Source: Gammaproteobacteria bacterium
GTDB taxonomy: Bacteria; Gemmatimonadota; Gemmatimonadetes; Longimicrobiales; Gaopeijiaceae
Direction of reading: 5' to 3'
Assembly: GCA_009843625.1 (NCBI GenBank)
Contig: VYDD01000042.1
Span: 1,582-26,072 of the forward strand
Length of the DNA stretch: 24,491 bases
This document shows positions 15,084 through 23,135 of this stretch, one piece after another. Positions within the stretch are counted from its first letter, which is position 1. Each line of letters begins with the position of its first letter. The notes under the pieces were generated by a model. That model made no database searches and was not told where the DNA came from. It saw only the letters and a program-made list of their open reading frames with translations. A program made the translations under genes and the position numbers.

Positions 15084-16478
15084 ATGTCCGACACCCAGGC
15101 GCTGCTGGCCGACTACGACGTCCAGGACGTCATCGAGAAGGACAGGAAGCACCTCTGGCACCATCTGTTTCAGCACAGCGTCTTCGAGACCCAGGATCCG
15201 CAGGTCTTCGTCGAGGGCGAGGGGGCGCGGGTCCGGGACATCCACGGGAACGAGTATCTCGACGGCGCCTCGGGCGGCGTCTGGTGCGTCAACGTGGGCC
15301 ACGGGCGCGAGAGCATCGCGAGGGTGGTCTACGAGCAGTTGATGCGCCTGCCCTACTATGCCGGCGTGGTCGGCACCGTCCCCGCGGCCCAGTACGCGAG
15401 CGCGCTGGCGGAATGGCTGCCGGAGCTGGACCATGTCTACTTCGCCAACAGCGGCTCGGAGGCCAACGAGAAGGCGATCAAGATGGTTCGCCAGATCGCG
15501 CACCTGAACGGGACCGGGAAGTACAAGGTCCTCTACCGGGACCGGGACTATCACGGAACCACCATCGGCTGCCTGGCGGCGAGCGGACAGGAGGAGCGCA
15601 AGGAGGCCTACGGGCCGTTCCCCGACGGGTTCGCGGGGATCCCTCACGCGATGTGCTACCGCTGTCCCTTCGGCAAGACCTGGCCGGACTGCAACATCGA
15701 GTGCGCGCGCGCCCTGGGGGATGCCATCGAGGCGGAGGGACCCGACACGGTGGGCGGGGTCATTCTCGAACCCATCACGGCGGGCGGGGGCGTCATTCCG
15801 CCGGTGGACGAATACTACACGATTGTTCGCGAGGTATGCGACGAATACGGTGTGATTCTGATCATCGACGAAGTCGTATGCGGATTCGGGCGCACCGGCA
15901 CCATGTTCGGGTACGAGCACTACGATTTCGTGCCCGACATCGTCACCATGGCCAAGGGCATGGCCAGCTCCTACGCACCCATCTCGGCGGCGGCCGTGCG
16001 CGGGGAGGTGTTCGACACCTTCCTCGAGGACCCGAGCGAGAAGTACCACTACTTCCGGGACATCAGCACCTACGGCGGATGCACCGCGGGCTTCGCCGCC
16101 GCCCTCGAGAACCTGCGCATCATCGAGGAAGAGGATCTGATCGAGAACAGCCGCGTGATGGGGGCGTACCTGCTGGACCGCCTGCGCGAGCTGTCCGACC
16201 ATCCGAACGTGGGCGACGTGCGCGGCAGGGGCCTGTTCGCCGGCGTGGAGCTGGTCGAGGACAAGAGTTCGAAGACGCCCGCGAGCGAGGACGTGATGAT
16301 GGCGGTGGTGAAGAAGGCCGCCGAGGAGGGCGTCCTGGTGGGCAAGACCACGCGCAGCGTCCCCGGGCTGAACAACACCGTCAACATGGCCCCGCCTCTC
16401 ATCGTCACCAAGGCGGACGTGGACGAGCTGGTGGATGCCGTGCAGGCCGGGATCGAACACGGGTGCCGGGACCTTTGA
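15084..16478 (+). CDS. tpa: Taurine-pyruvate aminotransferase
   Basis: The 464-residue product is a class III PLP aminotransferase that moves the amino group of taurine to pyruvate, making sulfoacetaldehyde and L-alanine (EC 2.6.1.77). It follows known Tpa proteins closely: 'HLWHHLFQHSVFETQDP' near the N-terminus, 'YLDGASGGVWCVNVG', 'NSGSEANEKAIKMVRQIAH', 'YRDRDYHGTTIGCLAASGQ', 'IIDEVVCGFGRTG' with the pyridine-ring aspartate, and 'TMAKGMASSYAPIS' with the PLP-binding Lys291. 'YFRDISTYGGCTAG' is also Tpa-like. I chose ATG 15084 because GGAGGA lies 6 bases upstream; the frame is open much further back but that part is antisense-like sequence inside xsc. Its product is the substrate of Xsc, encoded just upstream. 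The alanine it makes must be recycled; no alanine dehydrogenase is visible here. Confidence 0.93.
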   Translation: MSDTQALLADYDVQDVIEKDRKHLWHHLFQHSVFETQDPQVFVEGEGARVRDIHGNEYLDGASGGVWCVNVGHGRESIARVVYEQLMRLPYYAGVVGTVPAAQYASALAEWLPELDHVYFANSGSEANEKAIKMVRQIAHLNGTGKYKVLYRDRDYHGTTIGCLAASGQEERKEAYGPFPDGFAGIPHAMCYRCPFGKTWPDCNIECARALGDAIEAEGPDTVGGVILEPITAGGGVIPPVDEYYTIVREVCDEYGVILIIDEVVCGFGRTGTMFGYEHYDFVPDIVTMAKGMASSYAPISAAAVRGEVFDTFLEDPSEKYHYFRDISTYGGCTAGFAAALENLRIIEEEDLIENSRVMGAYLLDRLRELSDHPNVGDVRGRGLFAGVELVEDKSSKTPASEDVMMAVVKKAAEEGVLVGKTTRSVPGLNNTVNMAPPLIVTKADVDELVDAVQAGIEHGCRDL

Positions 16479-16557
16479 GAGGAATCCCGGGCCGAGGCAG
16501 CATCGGGCCTGTGATCGCCGGTGCAACAGACGGACCAATGGACGGGAGAAGCCGACG

Positions 16558-18285
16558 ATGAACCGGACACGCCAGCCCCAGGGCCTGCTTCAAGCCGCAA
16601 CCGTCCTGATAGCCGCCGGAGTGGCCGCGTGCGCCATGCCGGCGCCGGTGCTCGAAGCCGACACGATCTACCTGAACGGGCAGATCGTCACGATGGACGC
16701 GGAGGCGCGCACCGTGGAGGCCGTGGCGGTGCGCGGCGATGAGATCGTCGGGGTGGGAAGCAGCGTCGAAATCGGGCTGATGGCCGGTCCCGGCACCCGC
16801 GTCGTCGACCTGGAGGGCCGGACCATGACACCCGGCTTCTACGCCCCCCACGACCACTTTCCGTGGGCGGGCGCCATTGCGGTCACCACGGTGAACCTCA
16901 ACAGCCCGCCCATGGGGCCGGTGCAGAACATCGATGGCCTGGTGGATGCGCTCAGGGAGAAGGCCGCCGAGACCCCGGCGGGCGACTGGATCCAGGGGTG
17001 GGGCTACGACGACACCCTGATTGAGGACCAGCGCCACCCCAACCGCCACGACCTCGACCGGGTGTCGACCGAGCACCCCATCTACATCAGCCACACCTCC
17101 GGCCACCTGGGCGTGGCCAACACCATGGCGCTCGGCATGGCGCGCATCACCGCCGACACGCAGCCACCCCCCGGCGGCGTGATCCGCCACGAAGCCGACA
17201 CCGGCGAGCCGGACGGGGTGCTCGAGGAGACGGCCGCCTGGATGGTGATGGGCATCGTGCCGCCCGCGACCGTCGAACAGAAGCTGGAAGGCTTCAGGCG
17301 CGCCGTGCAGATCTACGTGGAGCAGGGCGTGACCACCACCGTCATCACCGGGGGGACGGCCGAAAACGTCATCGACCTGCAGATGGCCCGGCGGGAGGGC
17401 CTCCTCGCGCTCCGGGTCGTGACCATGGTGAGCAAGGCCGCCCCCGGATTCCCGTCACCGGCGGAGGCGGGCGGCTTCGTCTCCGGCTTCGGCGACAATC
17501 GTCTGAAGCTGGGAGGCATCAAGATCGTCCAGGACGGCTCCAATCAGGGCTTCACCGGCTACTTCACCGAACCGTACCACACGCCCTTCAACGGCGATCC
17601 CGAGTGGCGCGGCTACCCCGCCCGCAGCCGGGAGGACCTCACGGCCATGGTGAAGGGGCTTCACCGGGCCGGCTACCAGATCGCCATCCACGGGAACGGC
17701 GACGCCGCCATCGACGACATCATCCATGCCTTCCGCGAAGCCCAGCGCGACTTTCCGCGCGAGGACGCGCGCCACCGCATCGAGCACTGCCAGATGGTGC
17801 GCAAGGACCAGCTCGACGAGATCGCCGAACTGGGCATCACGCCGTCGTTCTTCGTGGGGCACGTGTTCTACTGGGGCGACCGGCACCGCGACATCTTCAT
17901 GGGCCCGGAGCGCGCCGCGGGGATCAGTCCGCTCAAGTCGTCCATCGACCGGGGCATCCGCTTCACGGTGCACGACGACACCCCGGTGACGCCGGTGGAT
18001 CCGCTGCAGCTCATCTGGGTGTCGGTAAACCGCCTGACCCGCAGCGACCAGGTGCTCGGACCCGAGGAGCGGGTCTCGCCGCTGGAGGCGATGCGGGCGA
18101 TGACCACCGACGCCGCCTGGCAGAACTTCGAGGAGGACATCAAGGGGTCGATCGAGCCGGGCAAACTGGCGGATCTGGTCATCCTGTCCGACAACCCGCT
18201 CACCGTGGATCCTCTCGCCATCCGCGAGATCGAGGTGCTGGAGACCATCGTCGGAGGAGAGACGGTCTACCTGCGCGGGGATTGA
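16558..18285 (+). CDS. Envelope amidohydrolase, YtcJ/NfdA-like (Amidohydro_3), lipoprotein; copy 2
   Basis: The 575-residue product is homologous along its whole length to the product of 11452-13158. A lipoprotein signal ends at VAAC, Cys25. The metal site opens with 'PHDHF' (His98, His100) and continues with 'IHGNGDAAIDD', 'HRIEHCQMV' and 'FTVHDDTPVTPVDP'. The 'GSIEPGKLADLVILSDNPL' ending is the family hallmark. Copy 2 has 'EHCQM' where copy 1 has 'IHAQLM', and 'APHDH' where copy 1 has 'DSHGH', so the two may differ in substrate. GGGAGA lies about 10 bases before ATG 16558. It starts 79 bases after tpa on the same strand, so it could be in the xsc-tpa transcript. The products and substrate are unknown; release of taurine or a related amine from an amide is inference. 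Confidence 0.87.
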   Translation: MNRTRQPQGLLQAATVLIAAGVAACAMPAPVLEADTIYLNGQIVTMDAEARTVEAVAVRGDEIVGVGSSVEIGLMAGPGTRVVDLEGRTMTPGFYAPHDHFPWAGAIAVTTVNLNSPPMGPVQNIDGLVDALREKAAETPAGDWIQGWGYDDTLIEDQRHPNRHDLDRVSTEHPIYISHTSGHLGVANTMALGMARITADTQPPPGGVIRHEADTGEPDGVLEETAAWMVMGIVPPATVEQKLEGFRRAVQIYVEQGVTTTVITGGTAENVIDLQMARREGLLALRVVTMVSKAAPGFPSPAEAGGFVSGFGDNRLKLGGIKIVQDGSNQGFTGYFTEPYHTPFNGDPEWRGYPARSREDLTAMVKGLHRAGYQIAIHGNGDAAIDDIIHAFREAQRDFPREDARHRIEHCQMVRKDQLDEIAELGITPSFFVGHVFYWGDRHRDIFMGPERAAGISPLKSSIDRGIRFTVHDDTPVTPVDPLQLIWVSVNRLTRSDQVLGPEERVSPLEAMRAMTTDAAWQNFEEDIKGSIEPGKLADLVILSDNPLTVDPLAIREIEVLETIVGGETVYLRGD

Positions 18286-18330
18286 CCGTACTGGCGGGAG
18301 TCCACCCTCACGACTCCTCCGGAGCGCCTT

Positions 18331-18370
18331 CCCGGGCTCGTTTGTCCCGCGGCGCGTAAGCGAGCCCGGG
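18331..18370 (+). terminator. 10-bp inverted repeat, possible terminator of the amidohydrolase transcript
   Basis: CCCGGGCTCG (18331-18340) and CGAGCCCGGG (18361-18370) are perfect complements with a 20-base loop, 46 bases after the stop at 18285. There is no T-run behind it, so if it terminates transcription it does so weakly or with Rho. Confidence 0.35.
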
Positions 18371-18560
18371 GCAGCGGTTTGCGAAGGGAGAGCCCAGTCC
18401 CCACAATCAGAGAACGCTCGCCTCCCCAACCCCCCGCACGTCGAAGTGCATCCGTAAGCCCGCGCATGGGAGGAAGAACGCGTCGGGGCGGCGAGATTGG
18501 CTTTCCGCCGCGCCTCGTGGGCCCGGAATCCGGCATCGACCACGGGTTCCGACCACGCCG

Positions 18561-18592
18561 CCGGGAAGCGGACGCTTCCGGCCGCTTCCCGG
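18561..18592 (+). promoter_or_regulatory. 11-bp hairpin with overlapping alternative stem in the susC leader
   Basis: CCGGGAAGCGG (18561-18571) pairs perfectly with CCGCTTCCCGG (18582-18592) around a 10-base loop. The loop itself contains GCTTCC, which can pair with the left arm instead (GGAAGC, 18564-18569, with GCTTCC, 18574-18579, loop GGAC). The two folds are mutually exclusive, as in attenuators. It ends 67 bases before the GTG start. Not tested by folding. Confidence 0.4.
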
Positions 18593-18630
18593 GCTGCGAC
18601 CCGCCTGGCCGGTCCCACCGGAACCGCAAT

Positions 18631-18654
18631 CGGAGTCCCCTGACTCCGGGGAGG
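18631..18654 (+). promoter_or_regulatory. Hairpin directly abutting the susC ribosome-binding site
   Basis: CGGAGTC (18631-18637) and GACTCCG (18642-18648) form a perfect 7-bp stem with loop CCCT. The ribosome-binding site GGGGAGG (18648-18654) begins at the last base of the stem. Alternatively CCCC (18637-18640) can pair with GGGG (18648-18651) and mask it. This could gate translation of the transporter. Confidence 0.4.
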
Positions 18655-18659
18655 TTGCT

Positions 18660-21600
18660 GTGAAACCGTTCATCGTTCTGCTTCTCCTGTTCGCCGGCCT
18701 CGCTCCGGCGACCGCCGCCCAATCCGTCTCGTTCGACCCGCAGCCGACGCTGGTCCTGGAGGTGGCCCCCGCCGAAGTGGACGCGCGTCCTGTCCCCGTG
18801 CAGGGCACCGTCACCGGGACGGTCACCGATGCGGGAACCGGGCAGCCCATCGCGGCGGTGCAGATGTCCGTCGTGGGCACCGGTCTGGGCGGGCTTACCA
18901 ACGCGGATGGCCGCTACCTGATCGCCAACGTGCCCGATGGGCCGCAGACCCTGCGCGCGGAGCGGGTGGGCTATGCGACCGTCGACGTGGCGGTCACGAT
19001 CGCGGCCGACCAGACGCTCGTGCAGGACTTTCTCCTCTCCGAGCAGGCCTTCGCGCTGGACGAAATCGTCGTCACCGGGGTGCCCGGCGGGACCCGCAGG
19101 CGCGCCATCGGCAACTCGGTGAGCACCGTCGAGGCCGCGGCCATTACCGAACTGGCGCCGGTCGAGGACGTGCAGACCCTGCTGCGCGGGCGAACCCCCA
19201 GCATGAACATGATGGGCGGCGGCATGGTCGGGCAGGGTCCGCGCATGCGCATCAGGGGCGCGTCCACCTTCTCGCTCAACGGCCAGCCCCTCATCTACAT
19301 CGACGGCGTGCGGGCCAACAACGACGAGACCACCGGCTACACCTTCGGCAACAACGCCGGCGTGCGCTCGATTCTCACCAGCCTCGACCCCGAGCAGATC
19401 GAGAGGATCGAGGTGCTCAAGGGCCCGGCGGCGGCGACGCTCTACGGCACGGAGGCCTCGCGCGGCGTCATCAACGTCATCACCAAGCGCGGCCAGGAGG
19501 GAGGCGCGCGGGTCGACCTCATGGTCCGGCAGGGCGTGAACTGGATGGCCGACAAGCAGGGCAAGGTGGGGTACGACAACTACTGGACCGACCCGGCCAG
19601 CGGGCAGATCCACACCCTGAACATGCTGGACTACCACGACGGCCTCGGCAACGACATCTACACGCCGGGCTCCGTCCAGGCGTACAGCGCCAGCCTGAGC
19701 GGCGGCTCCGCGGACACCCGCTACTTCCTTTCGGGGACCTACGCGGACGAGACCGGCATCCTGAACTACAACTGGCAGAAGAAGTTCAACCTGCGCACCA
19801 ACATCGAGACCGAACTCTCCGACAACCTGGGGCTCGCCGTGAACATGGGGTACACCAACTCACGGGACCGCCTGGTGCGCGACGGCTTCGGAAGCATCAC
19901 CGAGGGCGTGGAGTTCGGGAGCCCCCGGCTCCTGCCCGAGCACTGGTGCCGCACCAGCAACAACAGCTTCGGCTGCGGACTCCTGCACGGCTACAACCGC
20001 TACGACATGCCGGTGCGGGACGAAACCAACTTCAATCACCAGTACCTCAACCGGTTCACCGGCGGCCTGACCTTCAACCACGAGGCGCTCGGCTTCCTCA
20101 CCACCCGGTTCACCTCGGGCATCGACTTCACCGGCGAGCAGAACGTGGCCTTCCGGGAATACCAGACCAGCGACACCGCGGTGGTGTCGCTCGGCGCGAA
20201 CAACCGGAGGGGCTTCCGCAACGAGGGGCACTTCACCCACTTCCGCACCACCACCGACTTCTCCACCACCGCCAACCTCAACGTCTCTTCGGCGCTGACG
20301 ACGTCCACTTCGGTGGGCGTACAGTACTACACGCGCACCACGACCTTCCTCTCGGCCACGGGACAGCAGTTCGCCGGTCCTGGCCTGAGCACCATCACCT
20401 CCACCTCGATCCCGGGCGTGCCGGCCAACAACCGCATCTCGGACAACACCCTCGGCACCTACGTCCAGGAGACGCTGGGGTGGAATGACCGCCTCTTCCT
20501 GACTGGCGCCGTGCGGGTGGACAACAACAGCGCCTTCGGCAACGACATCCGGTTCGTGACCTATCCGAAGGCGTCGCTCTCGTGGGTGATGAACGAGGAG
20601 GGCTGGTTCCAGGACAGCGCACCCGCTTGGCTGAACACCCTGCGGTTTCGCCTGGCCTGGGGGGAATCCGGCGAGCAGCCCGCGTCCTTCTCGGCGCTGC
20701 GCACCTGGGCGGCCGTGACCGGTCCCCGGAGCACCGCCGGCGTGACGCCCAACACGGTCGGGAACCCGGACCTGACCGCCGAGGTCGGCCAGGAAACCGA
20801 GGTCGGATTCGACGCCGATCTGCTCGACAGTCGCCTGGGGCTCCAGTTCACGTACTACAACAAGCTGACCAGGGGCGCGATTCTCGAACGTGACCTCCCC
20901 CCCTCCAGCGGATTCACCGGAGCCCAGTTCGTGAACGCCGGCGAGATCACCAACTCCGGCTTCGAAGTCTCCCTCGACGCCCAGCTCGTCGAGACGTCGA
21001 GCCTGAGCTGGGATGTCGGCCTGAACTTCTCCAGCAACAGCTCGGAGATCCTGCAGCTCTCCGGCGAAGCGGGGGACACCAGCATCGTCTTCAACAGCTG
21101 GAGCTCGATGGAGCACCGGGTGGGCCATCCGCCCTACAGCTGGTTCGGCGTGGACGTGGTCTCCTCGGACCTCGACGCCAACGGCAACACCGTCAACGCC
21201 CAGTGCAGCGACGGACGGGGCGGCACCACCCCCTGCTTCGACGCCGGCGGGACCACCATCGCTCCCCGCGTCTTCCTGGGCCGGGCCATCGCGCCCTACG
21301 AGATCTCGCTTACGTCCGACATCGCCGTCGGCAACAACCTGCGCTTCCACGTCCTGATCACCTCCGAGCAGGGCCACAAGCGCTTCGACAACACGCTCCG
21401 CCAGCGCTGCCGCCTGTACCGGGTCTGCCGGTCGAACCATCATCCCCAGGAGTGGGATCCGATCATGAAGGCGACGGTCGAGAGCAGCGATCAGATCATC
21501 GACTCGTGGGTCAACGACGTGAGCTTCATCCGGCTCAAGGCGGTCTCGATGACCTACGACCTGCCCGAGCAGTACCGCTTCGGCTCGAGCCGCGCCGTCC

Positions 21601-21752
21601 TCCAGATCGCGGCCCAGCATCTCTTCACGTTGACGGATTGGACCGCTTCGGACCCCGAGGTGATGTTCTCGAGCGGCGGCAGAGCCTTCATGGCGCAGAA
21701 CAACCTGCCGTTGCCACAGCAGATCACCGCTTCGGTCCGCTTCAGCTTCTGA
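18660..21752 (+). CDS. SusC/RagA-type TonB-dependent outer-membrane transporter
   Basis: The 1030-residue product is full length for SusC-like proteins. A signal peptide ends near residue 20 (ATAAQ). A carboxypeptidase-regulatory-like domain covers about 49-125 ('GTVTGTVTDAGTGQPIAAVQM'). The plug follows, with a TonB-box-like 'LDEIVVTG', the SusC signature 'RMRIRGASTF' and 'PLIYIDGVR' (210-218), and 'IERIEVLKGPAAATLYG'. The beta barrel then runs to the C-terminal 'ASVRFSF', ending in Phe as outer-membrane barrels do. It pulls large or rare nutrients across the outer membrane using TonB. The start is GTG 18660 with GGGGAGG 5 bases upstream. The SusD-like lidding protein follows after 25 bases. 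Its position between taurine genes suggests a taurine-linked substrate, but the sequence does not show which. Confidence 0.93.
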   Translation: MKPFIVLLLLFAGLAPATAAQSVSFDPQPTLVLEVAPAEVDARPVPVQGTVTGTVTDAGTGQPIAAVQMSVVGTGLGGLTNADGRYLIANVPDGPQTLRAERVGYATVDVAVTIAADQTLVQDFLLSEQAFALDEIVVTGVPGGTRRRAIGNSVSTVEAAAITELAPVEDVQTLLRGRTPSMNMMGGGMVGQGPRMRIRGASTFSLNGQPLIYIDGVRANNDETTGYTFGNNAGVRSILTSLDPEQIERIEVLKGPAAATLYGTEASRGVINVITKRGQEGGARVDLMVRQGVNWMADKQGKVGYDNYWTDPASGQIHTLNMLDYHDGLGNDIYTPGSVQAYSASLSGGSADTRYFLSGTYADETGILNYNWQKKFNLRTNIETELSDNLGLAVNMGYTNSRDRLVRDGFGSITEGVEFGSPRLLPEHWCRTSNNSFGCGLLHGYNRYDMPVRDETNFNHQYLNRFTGGLTFNHEALGFLTTRFTSGIDFTGEQNVAFREYQTSDTAVVSLGANNRRGFRNEGHFTHFRTTTDFSTTANLNVSSALTTSTSVGVQYYTRTTTFLSATGQQFAGPGLSTITSTSIPGVPANNRISDNTLGTYVQETLGWNDRLFLTGAVRVDNNSAFGNDIRFVTYPKASLSWVMNEEGWFQDSAPAWLNTLRFRLAWGESGEQPASFSALRTWAAVTGPRSTAGVTPNTVGNPDLTAEVGQETEVGFDADLLDSRLGLQFTYYNKLTRGAILERDLPPSSGFTGAQFVNAGEITNSGFEVSLDAQLVETSSLSWDVGLNFSSNSSEILQLSGEAGDTSIVFNSWSSMEHRVGHPPYSWFGVDVVSSDLDANGNTVNAQCSDGRGGTTPCFDAGGTTIAPRVFLGRAIAPYEISLTSDIAVGNNLRFHVLITSEQGHKRFDNTLRQRCRLYRVCRSNHHPQEWDPIMKATVESSDQIIDSWVNDVSFIRLKAVSMTYDLPEQYRFGSSRAVLQIAAQHLFTLTDWTASDPEVMFSSGGRAFMAQNNLPLPQQITASVRFSF

Positions 21753-21777
21753 GCCCGACAAAGAGGAGAATGTGATC

Positions 21778-23055
21778 ATGCATATCAAGACGATTCCATC
21801 GACGACCCGGGCTCTCGCGTGCGCCGCGCTGCTGGCCTTCTCCGCCGCGTGCGACGTGGACAGCCTTCTCGAAGTCACCGACCCCAGCCGCCTGCTCTCG
21901 GAGAACGTGGAGATACCCGCCCAGGCAGGGGCTCTGATGAACGGCCTCGAGGCCGACTTTCTGTGCGCCCACGGTGCGTTTCTGGTCGTGACCGCGGACC
22001 TGAGCGACGAATACGAAGACACCAACGCCGGCGGCGACAACTGGTCGCTGGACCGCCGCCGCCCCCAGGGCCAGAACGCCTGGGCCGACAACGACTGCAC
22101 CGGTTTTCTGCCTTCGGGCTACGTCCCCGCGTCGCGCGCGCGATGGGTGGCCGACAACGTCGTGAACCTGCTCGAGAGCTGGAGCGACGCGGAAGTCGCC
22201 ATGCGCACCCAGCGGCTTGCCAGGGCGTCTCTGCTGGCCGGGTTCAGCCTCTCGATGCTGGGCGCCGCGCACTGCACGATCGCCCTGGACAGCGGTCCGG
22301 AAATCACCTCCGTACAGGCCTTCGCCGAGGCGGAGCAGCGGTTCTCGAACGCGCTTCAGCACGCGCAGAGTTCCGGGGCGGGCGACATCGCCAGCGCGGC
22401 GCTGGTAGGCCGCGCACGGGTGAAGCTGTACCAGGGGGATGGCCAGGGCGCGGTATCCGACGCCAGGCAGGTCCCCGAGGGCTTCCGCATGGACATCTAT
22501 CCTTCGGACGCACCCAACCGGCTGAACAACCGCATCTGGGCCACGAACCTGTTCAACTTCAGCTTCGGCGTGGCCCCGTGGACGCGGGAGCTCATGACCG
22601 GCGGCGTGCTGGATCCGCGCACCATCACCTACGACACCGGCCAGAACACCGGCTGGGCGCCGGGCAACGTGTGGGGCCAGAGCAAGTACACGTCGGCGAG
22701 TTCGCCGATGCCGATTGCCCGCTGGGAGGAAGCGCAGCTGATCATCGCCGAGGTCGTGGGCGGTGACGAGGCCGTCGGCATCATCGACGGGCTGCGCGAC
22801 GTGCACGGTCTGCCCCACTTCATGGGCATGGGCGAGGCCGAGATTCGCCAGGCGGTCATCGACGAACGGCAGCGCGAGCTGTGGTTCGAGGGGTTCCGGG
22901 CGTACGACATTCACCGCCTGAACCTGCCCCTGGTGCCCGCTCCGGGCGAGCCGTACCAGCTGGGCGTCAAGGGTGGGTCGTACGGGGACCAGACCTGCAT
23001 CCCGATCCCGATCATCGAGACCTTCAACAACCCGACCATCCGGGGAGGAGCGTAG
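21778..23055 (+). CDS. SusD/RagB-like substrate-binding lipoprotein
   Basis: The 425-residue product is the surface lipoprotein partner that lids the SusC-like barrel and binds its substrate. A lipoprotein signal ends at SAAC, Cys22. The family's helical repeats follow, and its C-terminal hallmark is clear: 'RWEEAQLIIAEV', then 'IDERQRELWFEGFRAYDIHRL'. It lacks the long glycan-binding inserts of classic SusD proteins and is somewhat short, as in the non-glycan SusD-like group common outside the gut; this is a comparison from memory. I chose ATG 21778, 9 bases after AGAGGAG (21762-21768); a GTG at 21772 in the same frame would be too close to that site. It forms one operon with the upstream transporter. 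Its ligand is unknown. Confidence 0.9.
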   Translation: MHIKTIPSTTRALACAALLAFSAACDVDSLLEVTDPSRLLSENVEIPAQAGALMNGLEADFLCAHGAFLVVTADLSDEYEDTNAGGDNWSLDRRRPQGQNAWADNDCTGFLPSGYVPASRARWVADNVVNLLESWSDAEVAMRTQRLARASLLAGFSLSMLGAAHCTIALDSGPEITSVQAFAEAEQRFSNALQHAQSSGAGDIASAALVGRARVKLYQGDGQGAVSDARQVPEGFRMDIYPSDAPNRLNNRIWATNLFNFSFGVAPWTRELMTGGVLDPRTITYDTGQNTGWAPGNVWGQSKYTSASSPMPIARWEEAQLIIAEVVGGDEAVGIIDGLRDVHGLPHFMGMGEAEIRQAVIDERQRELWFEGFRAYDIHRLNLPLVPAPGEPYQLGVKGGSYGDQTCIPIPIIETFNNPTIRGGA

Positions 23056-23135
23056 GGTAGGGGACAGCGGCGCCGCGCTTCGTACGAGTCCGGACGCGCA
23101 CTGATCGTCCTCGGTCGCTGACGACACGGGTCGAT

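Larger units (their letters stand above)
18286..18659. other. 374-base intergenic leader upstream of the SusC-like gene, rich in inverted repeats
   Basis: No credible gene is present. The region holds at least four inverted repeats: GGAGTC/GACTCC (18297-18302 and 18312-18317) just after the amidohydrolase stop, a 10-bp repeat (18331-18370), an 11-bp repeat (18561-18592) and a 7-bp hairpin beside the ribosome-binding site (18631-18648). I see no clear promoter. A long structured leader before an outer-membrane uptake gene suggests post-transcriptional or attenuation control. Confidence 0.6.

Noticed and set aside
19860..22100. Long minus-strand open frame opposite the SusC/SusD genes (746 codons)
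   Set aside because: It spans the boundary of two well-supported genes, has no domain pattern, and matches the composition of antisense frames.
23056..23135. Terminator or promoter between the SusD-like gene and pta
   Set aside because: Only a short palindrome GCGGCGCCGC is present, with no T-run or convincing promoter boxes.
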